A DNA stretch of 64,000 nucleotides. It comes from Xanthobacteraceae bacterium. Lineage in GTDB: Bacteria > Pseudomonadota > Alphaproteobacteria > Rhizobiales > Xanthobacteraceae. Under the pieces are notes generated by a model. The model was not told the origin of the DNA, did no database searches, and saw only the letters and a list, made by a program, of their open reading frames with translations. The stretch spans positions 1 to 64,000 of the forward strand of contig JAIENY010000010.1 of the NCBI GenBank assembly GCA_019750915.1. Direction: 5' to 3'. This document shows positions 31,959 to 40,396 of the stretch, piece after piece (positions within the stretch are counted from its first letter, which is position 1; every line of letters starts with the position of its first letter). Both the position numbers and the translations under genes were made by a program.

Positions 31959-32554
31959 CAAAAAACCAACCACATCCGCTGTTCAAGCTTGCCACCGAAC
32001 TCGGTCCGCTGATCGTGTTCTTCGTGGCAAACGCCAAGTTCAATTTATTCGTGGCGACCGGCGCGTTCATGGCTGCAATCGTTGCTGCGATTATCGCTTC
32101 CTACGTCGTTACGCGACACGTGCCGCTGATGGCCATCGTCACCGCGGTGATCGTTTTGGTTTTCGGCGGCCTCACGCTGTTTCTCCACGATGAGACTTTC
32201 ATCAAGGTCAAACCGACGATTGTGTATGGCCTGTTCGCGCTGACGCTCGGGATTGGGCTTCTGCTTGGCCGCTCATTCATCGCCGTAATGTTCGATCAGG
32301 TGTTCAACCTCACGCCTGAGGGTTGGCGCCGTCTGACATTACGATGGTCGCTGTTTTTCCTTTTCATGGCCGTGCTGAATGAAATCGTCTGGCGGACTCA
32401 AACGACGGATGTCTGGGTCAGTTTCAAGGCGTTTGGCGTTCTGCCGATCACCGCGATCTTCGCCGCCTGCCAGATGCCCCTGATCAAGCGTTTCCATATC
32501 GAAGAGGCGACGGCCGAGGCTTCGGACAGCGAGCGCGGCATCACCGGATCATAA
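31955..32554 (+). CDS. yciB: Inner-membrane septation protein A family (YciB/IspZ)
   Basis: [42 protein letters not shown]. Confidence 0.93.
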   Translation: MTKNQPHPLFKLATELGPLIVFFVANAKFNLFVATGAFMAAIVAAIIASYVVTRHVPLMAIVTAVIVLVFGGLTLFLHDETFIKVKPTIVYGLFALTLGIGLLLGRSFIAVMFDQVFNLTPEGWRRLTLRWSLFFLFMAVLNEIVWRTQTTDVWVSFKAFGVLPITAIFAACQMPLIKRFHIEEATAEASDSERGITGS

Positions 32555-32645
32555 GCCCATCAGTCTAAACCGGGGTTCCACTGGTTCCGATCGTGCGGTA
32601 ACGGCAAAATACGCCCCTGGCCGCGATGGATTTTGCCACAAACTT

Positions 32646-34625
32646 TTGCGATATTGCGGCCCTCGCGACAGACAATTGGGGGCGCAAGTGGTTCCATCCA
32701 GCCGGCTTCCTGTATTGAAACGAATCCTGCCAGTCGCGGGTGCGATCGTCGCTCTTGGCCTTTCACCGCTGGGCGCGAAAGCGCAAACAGTCGCCAGCAC
32801 GTGTGACGACGCCGACATCGCGGTGTTGTCCTCGCCGGCATCTCCATGGAAAGGTGCGCCGCTTCGCGTGGTCGTCACTTCCGAGAAGCCGCTCGATGGT
32901 GGGTTGTCGCTGATCGGACCTGATGGAGAGGTTGCGGCGACGTCGCACACCACGCAAGGCGGCCCGCCCTATTTCTGGTTTGCCGAGGTCAAATCTCCGG
33001 GCGCGGGCACATGGCATGCTTCGTTGACGCGCAGTCGTGCCGCCGCGGGATGCACGACGATGACGCGGGATATTGCTGTGCGCGACATTGAGCCGCCACG
33101 GCCGACATCCGTGGCGGGAAGCGTCTGGCCGGTGCGCCGGGCGTGGGATCGCAAGACGGAAGATCTGTATTCGGCATGGATCGAAAAGCTGTTCGATGCG
33201 CCGCTGGACTCTCCGCCATCCTGGCCGGCGTTACATGTGATTTTGCGCGATCCGCAGCGTAACCTGTTGTTCAATTATCTGGGCCTCAGGGAAGACGAGA
33301 TGAACGTCGTCTTGAAGCCAGACTGCGCGGACATGCCATATTTCCTGCGCGCTTATTTTGCGTTCAAGTTGGGTTTGCCATTCGGTTATTCGAAATGCAC
33401 GCGCGGCGGCGGGGGCGCGGCTCCGCGATGCCCGCAATGGTTCAACATCGAAAATCCGGATACGACGGCGCGCGTACCGAAGGCGCAGCAGATCGAAAGC
33501 TCAAACGGACAGTTGCCGGTCACGCCGGTATCGGTCGAGCCTGCACCAAAGCGCCTCGGGCTTGCTGCCTCGTTTGCGCAATACATTCCAATTATCGGCG
33601 ATGCGGTGCACTCCGGATCGGGACGTACGCTCGCGACCGACAGCAACGCGGATTACTATCCGGTGCCTCTGACGCAGGATGCGTTGCGGCCCGGCACCAT
33701 CTATGCGGACCCTTACGGTCATGTGCTGATGTTGACCAAGCGTGTGGCGCAGACTGGCACAAGCGCGGGCGTTTTCCTGGCCGCGGACGCCCAGCCGGAC
33801 GGCACGGTGGCGATCAAGCGGTTCTGGCGCGGCAATTTCCTGTTTGCGCAGGACCCCGCCCTTGGCGGTCCCGGTTTCAAGCATTTCCGGCCAATTGTGC
33901 GTGACAGCGGCGGCGCCTTGAGGCGATTGACTAACGACGAGATCGCAAAGAATCCGCAATACGCGAACTACTCACCCGAACAGTCGAAGCTGAGTGTCGA
34001 GGCGTTTTACGATCGCATGGACGATGTGATGTCACCAGAGCCGCTCGACCCATCGAGCGCGATGAAAGAGGTGATCACCGCCCTCGACGAGCAGGTGCAG
34101 GCACGCGTGACTTCGGTTGAAAACGGCCGGAAATTCCTGAACAGCGGCAAGGGCGAGGCGGCGATGCCGAAAGGGCCCGCGATCTTCGAGACCACGGGAG
34201 CTTGGGAGGACTTTGCGACTCCGTCTCGCGATCTGCGACTGCTGATCGCCATCGATGTTGTACGCGGCTTTCCGGACCGCGTCGCCCGACGCTCAGATCG
34301 GTACGCAATGCCGGCGACAAGAAGCACGGCCGACGTAAAAGCCGATCTTCAGAACGAACTGGCTTCCGAGCTGGCGACGCGGAAGATCACCTATACCCGC
34401 AGCGACGGATCGCCCTGGACCGTGCCGTTGAAGGATATCGTCGATCGCGTGTCTGCGCTCGAGATGGCCTACAACGTCAACGATTGCGTGGAATTGCGCT
34501 GGGGCGCTGCCGAGAAGAGCGACGAAGCAGCGACCTGCAAGAAGCATGCACCCGCAGCACAACGCGCTGATATGTTGAAATATCGCGAATGGTTCCACGA
34601 TCGGCGTCGGCCGCCGCGTGCCTGA
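32646..34625 (+). CDS. Exported hypothetical protein, possible NlpC/P60-like (papain-fold) domain
   Basis: Up to 659 aa; signal-peptide-like LKRILPVAGAIVALGLSPLGAKA, likely GTG start at 32688; DCADMPYFLRAYFAFKLGLPFGY and later GTIYADPYGHVLMLTKRV. Confidence 0.6.
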   Translation: MRYCGPRDRQLGAQVVPSSRLPVLKRILPVAGAIVALGLSPLGAKAQTVASTCDDADIAVLSSPASPWKGAPLRVVVTSEKPLDGGLSLIGPDGEVAATSHTTQGGPPYFWFAEVKSPGAGTWHASLTRSRAAAGCTTMTRDIAVRDIEPPRPTSVAGSVWPVRRAWDRKTEDLYSAWIEKLFDAPLDSPPSWPALHVILRDPQRNLLFNYLGLREDEMNVVLKPDCADMPYFLRAYFAFKLGLPFGYSKCTRGGGGAAPRCPQWFNIENPDTTARVPKAQQIESSNGQLPVTPVSVEPAPKRLGLAASFAQYIPIIGDAVHSGSGRTLATDSNADYYPVPLTQDALRPGTIYADPYGHVLMLTKRVAQTGTSAGVFLAADAQPDGTVAIKRFWRGNFLFAQDPALGGPGFKHFRPIVRDSGGALRRLTNDEIAKNPQYANYSPEQSKLSVEAFYDRMDDVMSPEPLDPSSAMKEVITALDEQVQARVTSVENGRKFLNSGKGEAAMPKGPAIFETTGAWEDFATPSRDLRLLIAIDVVRGFPDRVARRSDRYAMPATRSTADVKADLQNELASELATRKITYTRSDGSPWTVPLKDIVDRVSALEMAYNVNDCVELRWGAAEKSDEAATCKKHAPAAQRADMLKYREWFHDRRRPPRA

Positions 34626-34671
34626 TTGTTTTTGAATCCAGCTGCCTTAAATGCTCATTCAGGCGCGGCCT

Positions 34672-36327
34672 TCAACTGCGCTTTGCGACGCGCTCTCCAA
34701 GACGCGCGGCGAGACGTGACAACGCCGGGGAATGGTCATTGCGCTCCAGCATGACCTGGATCAGGGTATAGCTTTGTAGGTTGGTCCCGGCTCGCTCCAG
34801 CGCCGCGGCCATCTCCGTCTCGGTTCCGACTTTGATCCCCAGGCCTGCGCCAAGAACCAAGGGGATTTCTGCAAAATTCCAACGGTGAACATCGTTAAAT
34901 GCGCCGTCGAGCATCGGCCGTTCGGTGCCGTAGCCGTCATTGTCGAGGACGATGACGATTGGATTCATGCCGTAGCGCGCGATCGTCGATAACTCCATTC
35001 CTGTCATCTGGAATGCGCCGTCGCCGACCAGCACGAGCGGGCGCAGGTTTGGAGCCGCTGCCGCCATCCCGATCGCCGCGGGTATCGCAAAGCCGAGCGA
35101 GCAGTAATAGGCCGGAGCAAGGAAATGGGTGCCGTCGTGAATGTAGAGATCACCGGCGCCGAACAGCGCATCTCCGGGATCGGCAATGACGACCATATCC
35201 TCCCGGAGAAATGCATTGATCTGATGAAACAGCGCGGCCACCGTCATCGGGCGTTCGCCTGCGGCAAACGGGCCCGGGTGTTTTAGATGTTCGAAATCAG
35301 CGGGCCGTCGTATGGTCCAGCTGTGCTCCGAGAGCGCCTGCATAAAGTCTTCCATCAGAACGCCGTCGTAACTGCGGAAGCCGACGCTGACGCGGTCCTT
35401 GCCGGCATAGATGCTTGAGCTCCGATCGATGTGAGCGGTGTAAATGCCAAGGTTGATGTCGGTCAGCATGGCGCCGAGCAGAATCACGCAATCACTCTGC
35501 TCGACATAGTCGCGCACCGCGTCGGATCCCATGGCGCCCTCGTAAAGGCCAAGATAGAGGAGGTCCGATTCGGCGAAGACCGATTTTCCGCCGAGCGTTG
35601 CGGCAACGGGGATGCCGGTTGCATGTGCGAATTTGGCGAGGGCGTGTTGCAAGCCAAAGCGATGGATTTCCAGTCCAGCGAGAATGACCGGGCGCTTCGC
35701 GGAGCCAATCTTTTCGACCGCTTCCGCTATGGCAAAGCGAAGCACCTCCGCATCGCTTGTCTCCGCGGGTAGAACGTACTCGCGCCCAGGCAGAAGTTCG
35801 ACCGAAACCATGTCGCGCGGCAATTCGATGTAAACGGGGCGGCTGTGTCTGCGGGCGAGCTTGAGTGCACGGTCAATCTCGCTTGCCGCTGTGGCGGGAT
35901 TATCCAGAACCACGGTCGCGACTGTCAGCTCGCTGAAAACCTTACGCTGGCTGTCGAAGTCCCGCACGGTGTGATGGATCATTGACCCGTGCACCCGTTC
36001 GCCAATACCGGGGGCGCCGCTGACGACCACGACCGGCGACCATTCTGCGAAAGCCTGCGCCACTGCGTTGACGACCTTGAGGCCGCCGACCGCATAGGTG
36101 ATGCAGACAACGCCCAGACCGCGCAGTCTGGCGTAAGCGTCCGCCGCAAATCCCGCGCCCTGTTCGTCGCAGGTGTTGATGATCTTGAGGGGGCTGTCTT
36201 CCAGCTTCTTGAACAGGCCGAGGACAAAATCGCCCGGCACACCGAAAACGTGGCCGACATCCTCTTCATGGAGTCGCCGAATGAGATAGTCGCCGATCGT
36301 TTCGCCGGTCATGCCCTCATCCCGCAT
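34672..36327 (-). CDS. Thiamine-diphosphate-dependent 2-keto-acid decarboxylase (indolepyruvate/phenylpyruvate/pyruvate decarboxylase-like)
   Basis: YLIRRLHEEDVGHVFGVPGDFVLGLFKKLE; HHTVRDFD; GDGAFQMTGMELSTIARYGMNPIVIVLDNDGYGTERPM. Confidence 0.88.
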   Translation of the reverse strand: MRDEGMTGETIGDYLIRRLHEEDVGHVFGVPGDFVLGLFKKLEDSPLKIINTCDEQGAGFAADAYARLRGLGVVCITYAVGGLKVVNAVAQAFAEWSPVVVVSGAPGIGERVHGSMIHHTVRDFDSQRKVFSELTVATVVLDNPATAASEIDRALKLARRHSRPVYIELPRDMVSVELLPGREYVLPAETSDAEVLRFAIAEAVEKIGSAKRPVILAGLEIHRFGLQHALAKFAHATGIPVAATLGGKSVFAESDLLYLGLYEGAMGSDAVRDYVEQSDCVILLGAMLTDINLGIYTAHIDRSSSIYAGKDRVSVGFRSYDGVLMEDFMQALSEHSWTIRRPADFEHLKHPGPFAAGERPMTVAALFHQINAFLREDMVVIADPGDALFGAGDLYIHDGTHFLAPAYYCSLGFAIPAAIGMAAAAPNLRPLVLVGDGAFQMTGMELSTIARYGMNPIVIVLDNDGYGTERPMLDGAFNDVHRWNFAEIPLVLGAGLGIKVGTETEMAAALERAGTNLQSYTLIQVMLERNDHSPALSRLAARLGERVAKRS

Positions 36328-36583
36328 CGACGCCGTCTGGTTACGAACAACATACATCAGGACGACGGGCAATCGAGCCAAAACAGCAGACAATGGCCCC
36401 ATGTGGCAGCGGCTGATGGTGTCTGTCGCCGCTGCTGTCCGGTCAAGTCCGACGTGGCGTCCATACGATCTCGAACCGAAAACGACGTATTGAATGAGCC
36501 GCGAGTGTCCGGCGAGGAGCGCCGTTCACAAGGATTCAATCAATACGCCGCCCTGGATCAGGCTGCCTGCGAAAAGGATGAAC

Positions 36584-37072
36584 TCAGTCTTCCTTGAAGC
36601 CGTATTCGGCATTGTTGCCGGTCGCGCCATAATACTTGTAGGGCAGGAACTTGCCCGACATCGTGATCTTGACGCGGTCGCCCTTCGGGTTGGCCAGCCG
36701 TTCCATCGCCATATCGAAATCGATCGCCGACATGATGCCGTCGCCGAATTCTTCTTCGATCAGCGCTTTCCATGCCGGTCCGTTGACCATCACCAGCTCG
36801 TAAAGCCGATAGATCAGCGGGTCGGTCGGAGGCATGGTCACGCCCTCGCCGCGCATCGGAATCTCGTTGATCATCGCTTGTTCTGTCTTCGACAATCCGA
36901 ACAGCTTGGCGGCGTTCTCGGCCTGCGGCTTGGTCAGCTTCATCTGGCCGAGAATCGCGCCGACGATCAGCACCTCCGAGTGGCCGCCGATTTCCTGGCA
37001 GATATATTTCCAGCTCCAGCCTTTCTCGCGCTTGATATCGAGCAGCTTCTCGGTGAGGTCGGTTCGTTTCAT
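36584..37072 (-). CDS. cynS: Cyanate hydratase (cyanase)
   Basis: KREKGWSWKYICQEIGGHSEVLIVGAILGQMKL; PTDPLIYRLYELVMVNGPAWKALIEEEFGDGIMSAIDFDM; KYYGATGNNAEYGFKED. Confidence 0.97.
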   Translation of the reverse strand: MKRTDLTEKLLDIKREKGWSWKYICQEIGGHSEVLIVGAILGQMKLTKPQAENAAKLFGLSKTEQAMINEIPMRGEGVTMPPTDPLIYRLYELVMVNGPAWKALIEEEFGDGIMSAIDFDMAMERLANPKGDRVKITMSGKFLPYKYYGATGNNAEYGFKED

Positions 37073-37092
37073 ATCTAAACTCCGTTTCTTGG

Positions 37093-38004
37093 TTATTTGA
37101 GGTGACTCTGGATGGTGACAGGACGTTTTGCCTCGCCTGATGAGGACGATACGATCACAGGTTCATTGATGCCCGGCCGTACCACAGGAACCTTCTTCGG
37201 ATCGCGGGACGGATCGGAGAACGTTTTGCTGCGGGTGACGAGGAAGTCGATGATGTGATTGCGCGTTGCGTAATAAAGGGGATGCCGGTGAAGGTCGATT
37301 CGCACCCGGTCCTTCGGAAGAGGGTTCTCGATGACTTCGGCAAGAACGGCTTTCGGACCGTTCGTCATGAGGAAAATCTTATCCGCAAGATAGATCGCTT
37401 CATCCACGTCATGAGTGATCATAAACGTCGTCTGGCCGCTCTCCACGCAGATGCGGCGAACCTCGTCCTGAAGGGTCCCGCGCGTCAACGCATCAAGTGC
37501 GGAAAACGGCTCGTCCATCAGGAGAATCTTCGGCGAAATCGACAGCGCGCGGGCGATTCCAACGCGCTGTTTCATGCCGCCCGACAGCTGCGAGGGATGT
37601 TTGGCTTCCGAGCCGGTCAGGCCCACGAGGTCGATGAATTGCTGCGCGTGGGCCCTTATCTCGGCCCGGCTCCATTTCGGCCATTTCGATGCCACGGCGT
37701 AGCAGACGTTGCCCATCACGGTGCGCCAGGGAAGCAGCGCATGACTCTGGAAGATCACTGCTCTGTCGAGGCTGGTGCCGTCAATGGCTTGTCCATCGAC
37801 GATCACGGCGCCCTCGCTTGGCATATCGAGGCCGGCGAGGATGTTCAATACGGTCGTCTTGCCGCAACCGGAGTGACCGATGATGCATCCGAATTCGCCG
37901 CGCTCAAGCGACATCCACAGATGCTCGAATACCGTCGCGGTCTCCGATTTGCCGGGGACGGGATAACGGCGCGCGATGTCTTCAATCGAAATAAAACCGG
38001 ACAT
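37093..38004 (-). CDS. ABC transporter ATP-binding protein, nitrate/cyanate (NrtD/CynD) type
   Basis: [44 protein letters not shown]; start [16 protein letters not shown] at 38004. Confidence 0.93.
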   Translation of the reverse strand: MSGFISIEDIARRYPVPGKSETATVFEHLWMSLERGEFGCIIGHSGCGKTTVLNILAGLDMPSEGAVIVDGQAIDGTSLDRAVIFQSHALLPWRTVMGNVCYAVASKWPKWSRAEIRAHAQQFIDLVGLTGSEAKHPSQLSGGMKQRVGIARALSISPKILLMDEPFSALDALTRGTLQDEVRRICVESGQTTFMITHDVDEAIYLADKIFLMTNGPKAVLAEVIENPLPKDRVRIDLHRHPLYYATRNHIIDFLVTRSKTFSDPSRDPKKVPVVRPGINEPVIVSSSSGEAKRPVTIQSHLK

Positions 38005-38009
38005 GGCAC

Positions 38010-38846
38010 CTACTCCGGAAATGTGACCAGCCGCGTGCACCGCGCCAGGATCTGATCGAAGATCATGCCGATCAGGCCGATCAGAAGGATCGCGATGATC
38101 ACGTTGGTGATGGAGAGGTTATTCCACTCGTTCCAAACGAAATATCCGATGCCTGTGCCGCCGACCAGCATCTCGGCCGCGACGATGACCAGCCAGGCAA
38201 TGCCGATCGAGATTCGCATGCCGGTGAGGATCGTCGGAGCAGCGGCGGGCAGAATGATCGTAAATGCGCGGCGGACCGGACCGACTTCAAGGGTGCGTGC
38301 GACGTTGATCCATTCCTTGCGGACCGAGGAAACGCCGAAGGCGGTGTTGATCAGCATCGGCCACACCGCGCAAATGAAGATCACGAAAATCGCCGACGTA
38401 TTGGAGTCCTTGATGGTGTAGAGCGCCAGCGGCATCCAGGCCAGCGGAGAGATCGGCTTGAGAATCTGGATGAACGGATCGAACGCCATGCTGAGTAGCG
38501 GGGACATGCCGATCAGAAATCCGAGCGGGATCGCGACCAGCACGGCGATCGAATAGCCGAGCAGTACGCGCGCAATCGAATATCCGAGCTGAATCCCAAG
38601 CCCCTTGTCGTTCGGTCCCTTGTCGTAGAACGGATTTCTGACCTGCTCCCAGAGCTTCGCGCCGACATCGAGCGGCCCCGGCATTGCAGAGGTGCCCTGC
38701 GTGGCCGTTGTGCCCAGCAGCTTGGCGTATTCGGGATCGAGATTCGCGATCTTGCCACTGGGACGCGTGGCAAGCTGCCACGCCCCAAGAAACGCAACCA
38801 GAATCAGAACCGACACGACGGCAGCGCGAAGTCGGAGGGATGCCAC
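38010..38846 (-). CDS. ABC transporter permease, nitrate/cyanate (NrtB) type
   Basis: [50 protein letters not shown]-like loop. Confidence 0.93.
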   Translation of the reverse strand: MASLRLRAAVVSVLILVAFLGAWQLATRPSGKIANLDPEYAKLLGTTATQGTSAMPGPLDVGAKLWEQVRNPFYDKGPNDKGLGIQLGYSIARVLLGYSIAVLVAIPLGFLIGMSPLLSMAFDPFIQILKPISPLAWMPLALYTIKDSNTSAIFVIFICAVWPMLINTAFGVSSVRKEWINVARTLEVGPVRRAFTIILPAAAPTILTGMRISIGIAWLVIVAAEMLVGGTGIGYFVWNEWNNLSITNVIIAILLIGLIGMIFDQILARCTRLVTFPE

Positions 38847-38850
38847 GGCG

Positions 38851-40233
38851 TCAGCTCGCCTTCCTGATCTTGAAGCTGTTCAGGTATTCGTCCGGCTTTG
38901 ACGGGTCGAATGTCTTGCCCATGACAACGAACGATTTTGTCGTCGCAGCGGGTGGGGTGAGTCCGACGTCCTTCATCAGCCTTGCGGTGTCGGTTGCGAG
39001 GAACACTTCCTGCGCGACCTTGTCGTAGTCCACATCGCCCTTGATCTGTCCCCAGCGCTTCATCTGCGTCAGGATCCAAACCGCGAAGGACTGCCATGGG
39101 AACGGATCGAAATCGACACGCTCGGGCTGTTTGACGATGGAGCCTAGACCATCTGCGAAGGTGCCGGTCAGAATTTGTTCCAGCACGATCGGCGGCTGAT
39201 TCAGGTAGTTCGCCGGAGCGATGGCCTCGGCGATCTGCTTGCGGTTTTCCGCCTTGTGCGCGAACGCGGTCGCATCAATGATCGATTTCAGTAACGCCCC
39301 GTATGTATTGGGCATCGTGGTGACGAATTCCTTCGATGCGGCGAACGCGCAGCACGGGTGGCCTTCCCAGATATCCTTCGACAGGATGTGGATGAAGCCC
39401 ACATTGTCATAGACCGCGCGCTGGTTCATCGGATCGGGGCCCAAGAAGCCATCGATGTTGTCTGCGCGCAGGTTCGCAACCATTTCCGGCGGCGGCACGG
39501 AGCGGATCTGCACGTCGGTATCCGGGTCGATGCCGTGCTCGGCAAGATAGTAACGCAGCAGATAATTGTGCATCGAATAATCGAACGGGACTGCGAACTT
39601 AAATCCCTTCCAGTTCTTCGGGTCGCGGTTGTCCTTGTGCTTGAGCGACAGCGTGATCGCCTGACCGTTAATGTTCTCCACTGCCGGCATGGTGTAGGGG
39701 ATCGGGTTGGAGCCGGCGCCAATCGTGAGTGCCAGCGGCATTGGCGAGAGCATGTGCGCCGCGTCGTATTCCTTGTTGATGGTTTTGTCGCGGATCACAG
39801 CCCATCCGGCCGTCTTGATGACCTCAACGTTAAGGCCATTCTTGGCGTAGAAGCCCATCGGATGGGCCATGATGATCGGCGTCGCGCAGGTAATTGGAAT
39901 GAAGCCGATCTTGAGATCGGTTTTTTCCAACGGAGCGCCCGCTGCAAATACGTCAGTGGCGGTTTTCAGCGGGAAGAATTGTGAGATCGCGGCCAGTGCG
40001 GCCGATGCGCCGACCGACTTCAAAAATGTGCGTCGCGCGACATCGTGCGGGAACATCGCGCGCATCACCGCGGACGCGACGACATTCTCATAAGTCGATT
40101 CAAGGTTGTCGGCGGGCGCACACTGGAGAGTCGCGGCGTCGCGATCGTGCTCGCCCTGCGAGGCGTGCCGGCCGCAATTGCAACCGGTCGTCAGTTCCGT
40201 TTTTGCGTTGAAAGGATCGTTGAATGTCGACAT
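38851..40233 (-). CDS. ABC transporter substrate-binding protein, NrtA/CmpA type (probable cyanate or related ligand)
   Basis: FIPITCATPIIMAHPMGFYAKNGLNVEVIKTAGWAVIRDK; internal Tat-like ARRTFLKSVGASAALAA; Cys/His-rich N-terminus CNCGRHASQGEHD. Confidence 0.93.
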   Translation of the reverse strand: MSTFNDPFNAKTELTTGCNCGRHASQGEHDRDAATLQCAPADNLESTYENVVASAVMRAMFPHDVARRTFLKSVGASAALAAISQFFPLKTATDVFAAGAPLEKTDLKIGFIPITCATPIIMAHPMGFYAKNGLNVEVIKTAGWAVIRDKTINKEYDAAHMLSPMPLALTIGAGSNPIPYTMPAVENINGQAITLSLKHKDNRDPKNWKGFKFAVPFDYSMHNYLLRYYLAEHGIDPDTDVQIRSVPPPEMVANLRADNIDGFLGPDPMNQRAVYDNVGFIHILSKDIWEGHPCCAFAASKEFVTTMPNTYGALLKSIIDATAFAHKAENRKQIAEAIAPANYLNQPPIVLEQILTGTFADGLGSIVKQPERVDFDPFPWQSFAVWILTQMKRWGQIKGDVDYDKVAQEVFLATDTARLMKDVGLTPPAATTKSFVVMGKTFDPSKPDEYLNSFKIRKAS

Positions 40234-40272
40234 CTGAAAGTCCCCACCTCAGGTTCGCCTGAGTTGGATTAC

Positions 40273-40287
40273 GCAAACGCTGTGCCA
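40273..40287 (-). promoter_or_regulatory. Sigma-54 (-24/-12) promoter for cyanate transporter operon
   Basis: Reverse strand TGGCAC-AGCGT-TTGC matches the TGGCAC-N5-TTGC consensus, about 40 bp upstream of the ABC substrate-binding protein start at 40233. Confidence 0.85.
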
Positions 40288-40341
40288 GCGCGCGTGTGGA
40301 ATAAACTCCCAAGACTTCAATGCGATAACGAATCAGTGCCC

Positions 40342-40395
40342 TTTACGAGATTTCGTGATATACGAAATCTCGTAAACAAAATTACGAAATATCGG
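40342..40395. promoter_or_regulatory. Operator/UAS: perfect 15-bp inverted repeat plus a third related box
   Basis: TTTACGAGATTTCGT-gatat-ACGAAATCTCGTAAA (40342-40376) and ACGAAATATCGg (40384-40395); each unit fits ACGA-N4-TCGT (last one 11/12-like). Confidence 0.85.
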
Positions 40396-40396
40396 G

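Noticed and set aside
34600-34700. Possible island attachment site matching the tRNA-Ser 3' end
   Set aside because: No copy of the tRNA 3' sequence found by eye near this junction; a computed repeat search is needed.
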